From assembly GCA_030278955.1 (NCBI GenBank), contig JAOANR010000003.1, positions 62,820,195-62,884,194 on the forward strand: a stretch of DNA of 64,000 nt, given 5' to 3'. Every line of letters starts with the position of its first letter. Position 1 is the stretch's first letter. The position numbers and the translations under genes are program-made. Below, one piece after another: positions 1-11,859 of this stretch. Source of the DNA: Hygrophila difformis (lineage: Eukaryota; Streptophyta; Magnoliopsida; Lamiales; Acanthaceae). The notes under the pieces were generated by a model that worked only from the letters and a program-made list of their open reading frames with translations, made no database searches and had not been told where the DNA came from.

Positions 1-97
1 ACTTTGATCATTCACAATCACAATTTTCTGAGTATTTATTTTTCGTCAATTACAAATCTGTTAAACTATAGATTAATGAATTACATCATCCGTTTTC

Positions 98-358
98 TAA
101 GTGTTACACTTTCTCTTTTTGGGTATTTGTAAATAAGTGTTACATTACCATATTTGAAATATTTTGAAGGTTAATAATTTATACTAATTATACTTAAATT
201 ATTAAATTTTATATTCATTAAAATAAAACTCAAAAGGAATAAAGTCAAATGTGACTTATTTTATTTATTTAATTACTTCAACTAAATAAATTTTATTAAC
301 TTACTTTAAATCTTGTATCATTTCCTAGTGTTACACTTATTTAAACAGAGGGAGTATT
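98..358. repeat. MITE-like insertion inside the Helitron
   Basis: A segment bounded by inverted copies of a sequence containing AAGTGTTACACTT (near 98-115 and 330-345). The same block occurs in Helitron A at about 44748-45027 in the opposite orientation. No coding capacity. The superfamily is unclear and the ends are approximate. Confidence 0.45.
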
Positions 359-371
359 TCTTAAAAAATAT

Positions 372-645
372 TACCTCAGTCACACTCAAAGTGTCTCATT
401 TCATTTTTTAATATTGTTTATTGATCAACTTTGACCTAATGTAATCGTAATTATATACGAAAAATATAGTCAAATTTTATCTTGTTAAATTTGTCTAATC
501 ATGTAGTTTTAGAATATATATATATATATATTACATAATTTTTTACATATATACATACATTTTAAGATATTAAATGTTAAACAAATGTATTGGATGATGT
601 GTCTACAAGTTTAGAGACAGAAATAATAGGACAGAGGAAGTAGAT
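372..645. repeat. Stowaway-like MITE remnant inside the Helitron
   Basis: The block begins with a degraded CTCCCTCCGT-like end (about 372) and ends with a degraded inverted copy (about 640). Equivalent copies are at about 44470-44729 and 55577-55850. CTCCCTCCGTCCC is the usual Stowaway/Tc1-mariner MITE end; here it is eroded, so the family call is tentative. Confidence 0.4.
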
Positions 646-2222
646 TAAAAAAAATTAAATTTTCTACTTTTAAGTCATCGCAGCCCGAATTCGGCCAAAT
701 TGCCGAATTTAGGCCCAAGATCATTCTAATGGCCCATTTGCCTAAATCAAAATATCGTGACCACAAAGTGGAGGACCTCCTTCTCGTGGCCTATTTTAAT
801 TATTATCTCTTTACTTTATTTACCAATAGATCTATTCGCAACTATATAATTGTATATTACTTTTAAGAGAAGTGACATATTTTTGTGAAAACCTGGCTTA
901 TATATACATTAATTAATATACACAAATATTTTTTATATATTCATTAATATATCTTTTAATAATATAAATACCATATATACACTGCAAATTCCATTTAAAT
1001 TTAAAATTCCATTTTTAAAAAAAAATAAAAATTGTGGGAACTCCATATATAAATTGGAAATTAAATATCTTTTAAAAACTAAAAAATGCGATTTCCATAT
1101 ACACATTAACATATCTTTAACATGAATAAATAAATGTACGTGCAATGTATATTTTAATTACATCATTCAGCATATAAAAAATATAACCAAAGTTGAGACC
1201 AAACCTACACAAAATTACCAGTACTACAATATGTTCACCATATTGAAACATAAACGCAACATAATTCTTAGTTGCCAGTGCAAAAGCTCGTCATAATCCT
1301 TTGGTCTATAAATAAATTATAAATTTAGCAATAAAATTTAAAATAAGAATGCAAAATACTAAAATCCAAAATAGATAATATAAAAAAATTGCAAATAAAT
1401 AAAATCCAACATGGATAAAATAAAAAATGCAAAATTTTAAATTTTATCTTTCAAATCTTTTTAAAAGTGAATATATAGTGACATGATAGGATGATAGAGA
1501 GGGAATTTATAAGTAAATGATAGATTTTATACACGATAGACTAAAATCTATAATGAATAAATAAATAAATACGAAAATCTAAAATTAGTAAATTAAAAAA
1601 TGAAAAATAATATAGATAAAATAAGATATGCAAAATTTTAAATTTCAAATCTTTCAAATCTTTTTAAAAGTGAATATTGTAGGAATTCCATATATTTCAA
1701 AAACTGAAAATATATAATAAATAAATAAATCAATGTGAAAATCTAAAATTGAAAAATTAAAAAATGCAAAAATTTATAAAAATTAGAAATTTGAAATGGA
1801 GACACCACATTAAATGTAGGATGGGTTGTTCACTAATGCTTTAATTGTAACGTCCCAAAAATTTAAACCAAATTTTCGCGACGTCACTGCCGTATCACCC
1901 CACCTAAATTGTTGGCCAATCAACTTAGGCGAAGTAATACGAAGCTGGATACCTGTAAAATAACTCTAATCTCAACCATGTCCATAACATAAACAACATA
2001 TTAGACATATCCGGGAGGCACTCCCTGAATCCACACATTTAAATATCTAGATTCATAACTCCTTAACATAATAATAAGTCATCCTAATATACTGCGACTC
2101 CAAGTACAACGAAGATAATACATAAGTCTGACACAAGACAAGTCATAGATCACTCATCCCCAAATGTCCCACCGTGCCCAGCATCTGCCTCAGGAGAATC
2201 TATAAAATAAATAAGCAGGGGG

Positions 2223-2238
2223 TCAGTACGGGTACTGA
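2223..2238 (-). promoter_or_regulatory. Hairpin at likely branch point of an LTR-internal intron (solo LTR 1)
   Basis: TCAGTAC and GTACTGA form a 7-bp stem with a 2-base loop. Read on the minus strand its 3' arm carries CTGAC, a plant branch-point match. A T-rich tract and TAG follow, with the AG 22 bases beyond the hairpin. Confidence 0.5.
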
Positions 2239-2972
2239 GCAATGGAAGAATAATGGGGGATGGGGGATACATCAACCACATACTACTGTCAAACATTAAC
2301 AAAGTAATTAAGTAAATAATAAAAGAATGCAAACCATCACACCGTCCCATACCGGTGCTTCAACCACTGCAATCAAATAAATGTTATGACATGATAAAAT
2401 GAATGATATGACCTAGGTGTCTATCTATCCCAAATGCAGCAGATAGTCATGTCTAACGCGTTTCCTAATAACCATGGTCGACAGTCATCATTGGTGAGAG
2501 GACACCACCCTCTCCCATCACAATGAACTGCCCGTCAACGTCGCCCCCGCCGCGGACGAACAGCCTACGCAGGGCCAATAACACTGGTGAGGGAGCCGGA
2601 TAGTCGTCACTGACCAGAGCGGCGTCTAGCGGGTCATGGCAAAGGGTTCACTCCCCAATTGCCGCATCGTGCCACACGCACAACACACAGACCCGGGATA
2701 TCAGCTGAATATCCCTACGGGTCAATTCCAGTCAAGGGAGTAAATCCCAATCAAGCACATAGAATAAATCAACATATCCATATATATACGACTGAGGTTT
2801 GCCAAGCCTCGCATAACGGCAACCACAATATAATCCCAATTTTAACGCATAATCACATAAGATGAACTTATGAATTTGTCTAGGTTCGTATCTCGTAAGT
2901 TCCAACATCAATAACCATATATCAAGGAAGATATAATAGTAAGAAGTCACAAAAACATGAAATTCGAATTTC

Positions 2973-3292
2973 TGGCGTAGACAAGGCTAACTACGCCAAA
3001 ATAGGATGTCTGGCGTAGATAAACGCCAACCCTGAAAAATGGGAATTTTCAAAAGCTGGCGTCGGCAAGGCTATCGACGCCAAAAAGAGTCTCCTGGCGT
3101 CAGAAAACGCCAGACCTGAAGGTGGAGAAAATTTCCCCCCTGCTTGGCGTCAACTAGGCTTGTTGATGCCAAAAATGACTTCCTGGCGTCAAAATACGCT
3201 AGGATTGATGGTGGGGAAAAAAATGCTTCCCTACTTGGCATCAACTAGGCTTGTTGACACCAAAAATGGTTCCCTGGCGTCAAAATACGCCA
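2973..3292. repeat. Tandem array of four ~84-91 bp units, each with two GGCGT/ACGCC hairpins
   Basis: Long hairpins lie at 2973-2998, 3057-3082, 3145-3171 and 3236-3262. Short hairpins lie at 3011-3028, 3095-3112, 3184-3201 and 3275-3292. The short one always starts 38-39 bases after the long one. Long stems read TGGCGTAG/CTACGCCA, TGGCGTCG/CGACGCCA and TTGGCGTCAAC/GTTGATGCCAA, so the stem sequence changes while pairing is kept. Loops share AGGCT. Confidence 0.9.
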
Positions 3293-4221
3293 AGGCTGGC
3301 TGTCCAAAACAAAATTCATTTTCCCATCTTGCTACCATTATTGAAATCAAGCATTATTCTATCCCTTGCCTTATTTATTTGTTCCCAAGCTCCCAATTTG
3401 GTTTCCCTCAAGCTCTCAATTTCATTATCTTCAAGTTCCAAGTTAAAATTCCTCCAAGACCTACCAATTTAACACAAGTTAATCAATTTCTCCACACCCA
3501 TAAGTTCTATCTCTTCATCTTAACATCAACATTTAAATCTGAAATTCCCTTCCAAAACTTATTAGAAAACTTCATACCTTGCACATGCACTACAATTCCC
3601 TCCTTGATCCCTCCAATTTAAGCTTCACCTTGCCCTTTTTCCTCCTACCAACCATAGTCTCCAATTCACTTCAATAAATCCATATTCTTGACTAAACTCT
3701 TGATAAAAGATGAAATTTAGCTTACTTACCACATGCAAGACCAAGCCCTACTCTAATTTTGCTCCAAACCAAGCACTTCTTCTAGAGAGGAATTTTTTCT
3801 CTCTTCTTCTTCTCCATGGCCGATCGGTGAAGTGGTAGGAAGAATGAAGACCAACTTTGACTATAACTCTCATATAGTGACTGATGGGCCGGGCTTAAAG
3901 ATGAATGGGCCGGCCCGGTTTGGCCCAATGGGTTGAACCCACTTATTTGACTACACTTTCTATTATTACTACTAGCAATGGCCCAACTTGTTTTCTTGCT
4001 TCCACTTTTTCTTGGGCCTCTTGATGGCATTTGTCAAGCCTAGTCCAACAACAAATTAAAGTTAGGAAACTTTAATTGTAATTTAATTAAATTAATTTAT
4101 AATTTAATTACTCGGGATGTTACATTAATATATATATAGATTTATTATATAATTAGTTATTCAAATTTACTTTTGTTTGAATAACTAATCATTTTATAGA
4201 TGTAACAAACAATAATTATAT

Positions 4222-5971
4222 TGTGATACCCATAAAATATTAATAAGGGTTATAATAATAGATACATAAATATATTAATATTAATATTTAGAGTAATAAT
4301 GGTAATAGTATTAGTACTTGTGTCCAATTAATAGAAAATATGTAGCCAGTTAGAATAATTTATTCATATAAAATGAATACTTAGAATATATGCATAGAAT
4401 AATTGGGAAAAAAAGGGATACGGATGTGAATCCAATTCAAATTAAAAAGGGATGGCGGGAAAGTTGGATATGAGATGAGATTTTGGGGCCTCAAATCCAA
4501 ATAACTAGATATGGTATGAGATTAATAAATAGCCTCAATAAACCCTAGATTGGCATCATAATTCTTTTGAAGTTGTGCCGCCTCTCAATTCAACCTCTTC
4601 CAGAACTCCTCTAGATCGTGTTGTCCAGTAGCAATCCTTTCTTTCCCTTTTGCTGAATTGTGGCTGTAAGTTAATCTCATTTTCCTATATTCTGTAGTCA
4701 ATTTTCTGCGTCAATTCCTTCACTTGTAGCCTATCTGCAAGCCTGCATCTAGGATAGATTGCCTTTACAGAAACCTTGGAGACGTTGTATGTTTTTTTTT
4801 ACACACGGTATTATTTAAATAATTGTCAAGTGTTGTGTTGCTCAACGACAAAAGGAATGCATGACTGTTAATTCTAAAATTATTTGAGTTGTGCTATAAC
4901 TAGAGGCCCCGTACATATTTTTTTATGCCTGCAAAAATATATTTTCATCTTCTATCTATATACCACGCGCAGGAGTCAATGGAGTCAAGTATTGTAGGCG
5001 ATTGTGTCATAGTTTAGTTGAGTACGTGGAGTTATCTTTATTATATAAGCCTGTAGGAATTAGCCATCTATTAAATCATGGTGTTTCATTGAAATTCTGA
5101 AAGTTGTCTCGGCAAGGGCCTAGTATTTTAATTCCTGGAGTGGTGCTTCAATCATGAATATTTTATCCGGCAAATTATCCTAACCTGGTGATCAGTAGTG
5201 GATTTACTTGAATTGCATAATTTTTTTGTGATGAGTCGTACCTGATCATTCCAGTTGGTTAGCAAAGTAGTTTTGCGAATGTATTATCACGTAGGAAGGA
5301 TTTGGAATGTGTTTATATAGCGGTGTGACTGGACTAGTATTGACGAGTTGATGCTATGTGCGGATTATGCGGACTTTGCGGATTATGCGGTTGAGGGGCA
5401 GGACCGTGACGGGTCTCTAGCGACGAAACTCGCCCCCCTGTCACAAATTAAATTAAATCTAGGTTGACGAACCTTTGAATATGCGGTATTGTGGGTCTAA
5501 ACCCCTAACCTCGCCTGCGGGCCTAGGTTAGGGCACCGGTGCTGTAGGTTTAGACAAATTTTGCGGATTATGCAGTAAAAAGTGTCCTCGTCAATATTAA
5601 TTCACCATCACTACTATTTTTGCGGTTGTGTCATTCTTTGGTGTTGTCCTTATGGAACTGTGGGTTAACTTACCAGTTTATACTGAGTTGTGTGTGTGTT
5701 TTTCTTTCTTATCTTTTTCAGGATTTGGAAGTGAGTAGAGATGAGCACGTGCACGCATTGGGATGGGATTTCAAATTTTATCTTTAGCTAATAAAAATCA
5801 TCTTTAAATTTATGATGTCTTTTGTACAATTACTTTTGAAAATATTATGGATTATGTTTTCTTATTAGAGCCTTAGCATCTCTTGGTTGATTCGTGCTTT
5901 ATAGTATTTTATCCAAGAGATGTGGCGGTAGCATCCCCTTTATTTTGGTGTTTTAAATTGGGGGTGTTACA
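4222..5971 (+). mobile_element. Solo LTR of a second Ty3/gypsy-like family
   Basis: A 1,750-bp segment from TGTGATACCC to GGGGGTGTTACA is flanked by the 5-bp duplication TATAT (4217-4221 and 5972-5976). Near its end it carries TGTGGCGGTAGCATCCC (5921-5937), the motif seen at the same place in Gypsy A, B and C. It has a donor-like GTAAGT (GT at 4666-4667) and an acceptor-like TTTTTCAG (AG at 5720-5721). No internal domain or coding region is present. The central part (5340-5590) repeats short GCGGATTATGCGG words. Confidence 0.88.
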
Positions 5972-5976
5972 TATAT

Positions 5977-6470
5977 CGCTAATTCCAGAAAAAATTATTG
6001 ATAACGTAGATAAAAACAAATCTATTTTAGAACATAATAGGGTGTTTGGCAAAACAAATATTTAAATTAGCTCATTTGTGTGACAAAACAACTTTCTTAA
6101 GGACACAAAATAACTTAGGTCAAACAACTCTTTTTTAATCCGCTGTAATGAGTAGTATTTTTTTATTTTAGCTTATTGTAGGTAAAAATTGGTTTCAAAA
6201 TTGTCAAACAACTCTTTTTGAATTCGTTGTAATGAGTATTATTTTGGATTTCAGCTTATTGTAGATAAAAATTAGTCTCAAAATTGTCAAATAGGTAATT
6301 TTGAACAATTTATTACACACGTAAAAGCCAATAATTAATTCTATTTTGACATTAGCAATTATATTAAATAATTTATTTAAACATTATTTATTATTTGTTA
6401 AAACTTTAATTGAATATAGAGAATATGAGGTTGATTAAAACCTTAAAATTAAAAATTAAGTTAGACCAAG
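5977..6470. repeat. AT-rich spacer with an 83-bp imperfect two-copy tandem repeat
   Basis: Copies at about 6121-6203 and 6204-6289 both begin CAAACAACTCTTTTT and both contain a CGYTGTAATGAGTA core and AGCTTATTGTAG. A GGGTGTTTGGCAAAAC word at 6041 resembles hAT-type MITE ends, but no matching partner end is clear. No gene is seen. Confidence 0.5.
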
Positions 6471-6863
6471 TTTTTTTTTTTTTTGTGGAATGGCAAATTT
6501 TATTTCCAATCAAAAGAGTGACCCCGTACAACAACATTGACCTGTTCGGATAGAACACTATCACAAGCATTAGCACCAACATTATCACAAACAACAGCAC
6601 CAGCACTATCAACATAAATATCATTATGAATAAGCCCAAGCGTCGGTAGCCTCGTGCACATTTCCTGACTACTTCTGCTTAACCCTTCCAACAATTATAC
6701 TTCTGCATCAGGATCTTCCAATACGGTCCACCATCGACTTTAATTGAAGCTGTCCATTACCGCTGAAATATCCCCCGCATTTCACTTTGGCCCTCCGTAC
6801 CCATCGAAATCTTCCAACAGCTGAGAGCATGAACTCATACTTCCAGAATGAACGATTAATATT
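6471..6863 (-). pseudogene. Poly(A)-tailed retrosequence, 3' part (split by copia)
   Basis: Read on the minus strand, mixed-composition sequence ends in an AATAAAATTTGCC word followed by 14 A residues (the T run at 6471-6484). That is the 3' end expected of a processed retrocopy or LINE. The sequence continues on the far side of the copia insertion at 22677-23069, and removing copia and one ATATT duplication rejoins it. A 64-codon open stretch (6500-6694, minus) has no recognisable domain. I cannot identify the parent gene. Confidence 0.45.
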
Positions 6864-7071
6864 TGTTAAAATTTGTATAGCTGACTAAGTCCAAGATAGT
6901 GTTAGTCTTTATTTCCTGAGTTTGGTGTAACGTGTGTAACTTCTTCCATCATTGTCGGATGAGATTGTTGTAACTGATCCAATATAAATAGATGCCAAGA
7001 CTCTGCCAAAGATGTGTGCAGGAGTCTATTTCTTCTCCTTCCTTTTCTTCCTTTCTTATTGCTTTCCTTTA
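6864..7071 (+). repeat. Copia 5' LTR
   Basis: 208 bp from TG to TA. A TATA box (TATAAATA, about 6983-6990) is 25-35 bases upstream of the probable transcript start near 7015. It is directly followed by the primer binding site. Confidence 0.92.
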
Positions 7072-7083
7072 TGGTATCAGAGC
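7072..7083 (+). other. Primer binding site, initiator tRNA-Met type (copia)
   Basis: TGGTATCAGAGC immediately follows the 5' LTR. This is the standard plant copia/gypsy complement to the 3' end of initiator tRNA-Met. Confidence 0.92.
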
Positions 7084-7098
7084 CACCTCTTCTACATC

Positions 7099-10000
7099 AT
7101 GTCCAACACCACGAAACAATCAACCACAAACACGGCGACCTCTGCCGGACTCCTTCCCACACCATCAGTTGGTCATTTGATTAACATCAAATTAAACCAG
7201 GACAATTTCCTCCTATGGCAAGCACAAATATTGCCTTACCTCCGCAGCCAGCAACTCATGGGTTATGTCGACGGCACGGTCGTGGCTCCTTCCAAAACAA
7301 TCACTGCAGAGGATAAAGAAGTCCCTAATCCAGCGTACCAGGCTTGGATTCTTCAAGATCAACTTGTGTTGAGCACATTGCTGTCCTCCCTAGATACTTC
7401 GGTACTGTCTCATGCCTTGTTTCTCTCCACATCACATGAGGTATGGAGTCAACTTCAGAGTATGTTTGCCTCTCAATCAAAGGCCAAAGCTATGCAAATT
7501 TGCCGTCAACTCTCCACGATTCACAAGGGTGATATGTCCATGACTGAATATGTCCACAAAGTTAAAAGTCTGGGTGATTCAATGGCATCTGCAGGTCGCC
7601 CTCTAAATGATGACGAGCTCTTCTCTTATATGTTCACTGGACTAGGATCTGAATATGATCCTATCGTGACATCACTCACAACCCGTGTAGACAATCTCAC
7701 ATTCAACGATGTCTATGCTCATCTAATGGCTTTTGAAATGCGCTTGGATCAACACAATTCATCTACACAGATTGGATCCATGGCTAACTCCGTTGTGAGG
7801 AAAAACAACGCCAGGGGTAGTCGTGGACGTGGTGGGCGTGTTAAAATTCGTGAACGCCCGACAAAATCCAACTCCAATGGGGGTTCCAATAATAATAATG
7901 GAACCAAAGAGGCTTGCCAGATTTGTGGTAGAACCAACCATACTGCGCCAAGATGCTACCACCGATTCAATCACTCCTACCAGGTGGATGAAGGTCGCGT
8001 AGCAGCAGCTGCTTATACAACACCATCATATACAGTTGACACAAATTGGTACACCGATACGGGTGCCACCGACCACATCACTAGCGATTTGGATCGCTTA
8101 ACAGTTCGTGAAAAGTACACCGGGAAAGATCAAGTCCAAACTGCAAACGGTTCAGGTATGCCCATTGCACATGTTGGTCATTCTAGGATTGTTACTCCCA
8201 CACAAATTCTTCATTTGAAAAACATCCTTCATGTACCCAATGTTACTAAGAACATACTCTCTGTCCATAAATTTGCTACTGATAACAATGCTTTCTTTGA
8301 GTTCCACCCTAACTTCTATCTTATAAAGGATCGAACCACGAGAATGACTCTACTTCGTGGCCGCTGTGAGGGTGGACTCTATTCTCTGCCTGCACATTGC
8401 TCTGCTAACTCGAGAAATGCGCTGTCAAGCTTGAAGGCAACGATTGAGCAGTGGCACTGCAGGCTGGGACATCCTGCCTTTCCTGTGGTCCAACACATTC
8501 TACAGCTCAATAATCTTCCTTATTCCAGTCACCACAATAAAGCTTCCGTTTGCAGTGCTTGTCAGTATGGAAAAATCCATCAATTGCCTTTCCCTTTGTC
8601 AAATAATGTATCATCTTCACCACTTGAACTCATACACACTGATGTATGGGGGCCAGCAGCACACACATCAGTAAATGGGTTCAGGTATGTGAGTTTTGTT
8701 GATGACTACAGTAGATTTACTTGGTTGTATTTTTTGAAAAGCAAAGCAGATGTTGCCTAAGTTTTTATTAAATTCCAAAATCATGTTGAGCGTATTCTTG
8801 ATAAAAAAAATTCTCTGTGTGCAATCTGATTGGGGTGGAGAATACCAAAAACTACATGCATTCCTTGATAAAAGTGGTATTGCTCATCGTGTTGCCTGTC
8901 CCTATACTCACCAACAAAATGGCCTAGTAGAAAGAAAACACAGACACATTGTTGAAGTTACTCTTTGTCTTCTTTCTCATTCTCATATGCCTCTCAAGTT
9001 CTGGGATGAAGCATTTCAAACTGCATGCTATCTAATTAACAGACTACCAAGCAAAGCCATCCAATTTTCCACACCAATTGAGATTCTATTTGGCACGAAA
9101 CCTGATTACACTATGTTAAGATCTTTTGGTTGTGCCTGTTATCCAAACCTTAGACCATATAACAAACATAAACTCCAATTCAGATCTAGACAATGTGTAT
9201 TTATTGGTTATAGCAACCTACATAAAGGGTACAGGTGCCTTGACACTACTATTGGAAGGGTATATATCTCTAGAGATGTTATATTCGATGAAACCATTTT
9301 TCCTTTCTCACAAAAAAATGTCCAACCATCTGGTTTCACTCATTCCGAAGAACATATATTTTTACCTACACACAATCACATTAGAAATGACCAACCTGGT
9401 AATGTGCATTTGCCTGTTCAGACTGACTTTGTTTTGCAGCCAGGAGAAAATCTTGCCCAGGGTCCTCTAAGTGCTGGAGGTGAAACCGATGAATCAAACA
9501 TTGTTGAACCTGAAGTTGTTGAAACTAATGAAATAATTCCAACTCAACAAGCAGACCAGGGCGATATAGCAGTATCTCGGCATCCTATGCGTACAAGACT
9601 GAGGGATAACATCAGGATGCCTAAGAAATACACTGATGGTACCATACAATATGCTGGAATTGCAGAAGCTACTGAACCAGCAAATTATCAAGTTGCAATG
9701 CAAGATGAACAATGGAAAAAGGCCATGGATGAAGAATATGAAGCATTGATGAAAAATGACACATGGAAGCTTGTGCACCAGCAACAAGATATAAATATTG
9801 TGGATTGTAAATGGGTATTTAAGATCAAGAGAAAATCAGATGGATCAATTGACAGGTTGAAGGCAAGACTGGTAGCAAAGGGGTTTAAGCAAAGGCATGG
9901 CATAGACTATGAGGATACCTTCAGTCCTGTAGTCAAGCCAGCTACTATCAGATTGATTCTTTCTATAGCGGTCTCTAGAGGATGGAATTTGAAACAGTTG

Positions 10001-11209
10001 GACGTGCAGAATGCGTTTCTTCATGGCATTCTTGAAGAGGAAGTATATATGTGGCAACCACCTGGCTATGAACATCCTCGTTATCCTGGGCATGTATGCA
10101 AGTTGAAGAAAGCAATATATGGCTTAAAACAAGCTCCACGAGCTTGGCACTCTCGCCTAAGCAGTAAGCTACAGGAATTGGGGTTCAATCCCTCGAAAGC
10201 AGATACTTCTTTGTTCATTTACAGAAAGAGAGGAGTCACAATATACTTGCTTGTTTATGTTGATGACATAATTATAACAGGTTCATCTCCGCTGGTGATT
10301 AATGCACTCTTGCAACAGTTGCAGCAAGAATTTCCAGTCAAAGATCTTGGAAACTTACATTTCTTCCTCGGCATTGAAGTCAAGCAAACGGAGAAGGGCC
10401 TTAGTTTGACACAGTCCAAGTATGCTCGTGACATCCTCAAGAAAGTGAACATGGACAGATGCAAACCTGTCACGAGCCCAATGGCACCATCGGAAAAACT
10501 AACAAGAACAGAAGGTGAACCATTATCTCCTGAAGAAGTATTCAAATACAGGAGCACGGTGGGAGCTCTTCAATACCTCACAATAACAAGACCAGATATT
10601 GCCTTTTCGGTAAATAGAGTTTGTCAATATCTACATGAACCAACTTCAGCACATTGGGCTGCTGTAAAAAGAATACTACGATACATCAAATTCACACACT
10701 CAGTAAGTTTAAAAATCAACACGTCCTCCTCTGAATTGGTTAGTGCATTCTCCGATGCCGACTGGGCGGGTTGTCCGGACGATAGAAGGATCCACAAGTG
10801 GATTTGCTGTCTTCTTTGGTGAAAACTTGATATCATGGACTCACGCAAACAAGCAACTGTGTCGAGGTCAAGTACTGAATCAGAATATAAAGGCTTGGCA
10901 AATGCAACCGCTGAGGTGGTATGGATTCAGTCACTCCTCGGAGAACTTGGCATTTTTCAAAAACAGGCGCCAGTGTTGTGGTGTGATAACCTTGGCGCTA
11001 CTTATCTTGCAGCTAATCCTGTTTTTCATGCAAGGATGAAACACATTGAAGTAGATTTCCATTTCGTTAGAGAATGAGTTGCAAGAAAGGCACTGGAGAT
11101 TCGTTTTATCTCCAGTCAAGATCAGGTTGCAGATATCTTCACCAAACCTGTCTTTGCTCGTCAGCTACAGCAATTCAGAAACAATCTAAATCTGACCAAG
11201 GTCGGCTGA
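7099..11209 (+). pseudogene. Copia gag-pol polyprotein, disabled by stops and frameshifts
   Basis: The likely start is the ATG at 7099, after the primer site. Domains in order: a gag of the UBN2 type (about residues 25-230); a CCHC zinc knuckle (CQICGRTNHTAPRC, near 7915-7955); protease with DTGA (8055-8066); GAG-pre-integrase and integrase with [15 protein letters not shown] and the ERKH glutamate; reverse transcriptase with YVDD (about 10257); and RNase H ending at 11209. Lesions: TAA at 8758-8760, an extra A in an eight-A run (8803-8810), an inserted base near 10788-10792, a lost base near 10841, and TGA at 11075-11077. All lie in pol. They would prevent any full polyprotein, so this copy depends on helper elements or is dead. 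Confidence 0.93.
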
Positions 11210-11222
11210 GATTGTGGGGGTG

Positions 11223-11283
11223 TGTTAAAATTTGTATAGCTGACTAAGTCCAAGATAGTGTTAGTCTTTATTTCCTGAGTTTG
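11223..11283 (+). repeat. Copia 3' LTR, left piece
   Basis: The first 61 bases of the 3' LTR follow the G-rich polypurine tract. It is broken by Gypsy A after GTTTG and the remaining 147 bases are at 22525-22671. 61 + 147 gives the 208 bp of the 5' LTR. Confidence 0.93.
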
Positions 11284-11851
11284 TGTAATACCCGAGAATT
11301 TTCCAACATAAAATAAAACAATAATTAAATAAAGAATAAATAAAATAAATACTATAAATAAATAAACCAATCCAGCAAATAAAAGAAATAAATAAAGATA
11401 AGAAAATGAGAAATGAGATTTTTACTTAAAAAGGAATTAAAGGAATTTAATTAAACAAAAGTATGGATAAATGGTACACCAAAACCCGACACTAATGAAC
11501 TCGAGTATTCGAGTCCAAAACATCCAACTAGACTAAGAATAAAAATTAGAGAGAAAGTATGAACCCGAATATACCCCGGGAATCGGAATTCGGGAGCATA
11601 GAGGGATAGAAACCCGAAAGAGAGGCGGAAACGCACGACGGATCGCACGACCCGCCCGGACCGAAGTCCAGGCGAAGTCGGCGCGGTGGCCGCGCGGTGG
11701 AGGGGGAAAACCGCGCCACGACCGCGCCACCCCACAGATTTGGTTGTTGCGTGAATCTCTCACCCGAACGCGGATTTTTCGACTTTCGGTTGAACACCTC
11801 TCGACTCCAGAGTTCTAGGTCGGCCGTGGACGCCCTAGGGACTTAGAATTC

Positions 11852-11859
11852 TATAAATA
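11852..11859 (+). promoter_or_regulatory. LTR TATA box (Gypsy A)
   Basis: TATAAATA in the 5' LTR, with the repeat at 20490-20497 in the 3' LTR. Expected transcript start is about 11880-11890, upstream of two AAACCCTAA telo-box-like words. Confidence 0.65.

Larger units (their letters stand above)
1846..4124 (-). mobile_element. Solo LTR of a Ty3/gypsy (chromovirus-like) retrotransposon
   Basis: A 2,279-bp segment runs from TGTAACGTCCC to GGGATGTTACA and is flanked by a 5-bp target-site duplication TTAAT (1841-1845 and 4125-4129). That is the signature of LTR-LTR recombination leaving a solo LTR. Orientation is minus. Read that way it begins TGTAACATCCCG, as in Gypsy A and C, and close to its end has a GGCAGTGACGTC version of their GTGGCGGTGACATC motif. 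It holds a tandem hairpin array (2973-3292), a donor-like GTAAGT (3729 reading down) and an acceptor-like TTTTATAG (AG at 2201-2200). No internal domain or reading frame is credible. Confidence 0.9.
1..4140 (-). mobile_element. Helitron, 5' terminal part (truncated by window edge, split by solo LTR)
   Basis: Read on the minus strand, the element begins at 4140 with TC after an A, followed by an AT run and then TTAAAGCATTAGTG. This matches the 5' end of the complete Helitron at 43273. The body is interrupted at 1845/4125 by a solo LTR and resumes at 1841, continuing leftwards to base 1 as the reverse complement of about 43273-45100. The 3' hairpin/CTAG end lies outside the window. No reading frame for Rep or helicase is seen in this part. 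Confidence 0.8.

Noticed and set aside
2973..3292. CRISPR array
   Set aside because: Units are imperfect tandem copies with no constant direct repeat plus unique spacers, and the DNA is a plant nuclear LTR.
3160..3621. 153-codon frame
   Set aside because: It runs through the hairpin array and then low-complexity leader-like sequence; no motif, and the solo LTR is minus-oriented.
11451..11797. Overlapping minus-strand frames in the Gypsy A LTR (and at 20089-20435)
   Set aside because: Three overlapping frames in one GC-rich stretch of an LTR, none with a domain; they reflect base composition.
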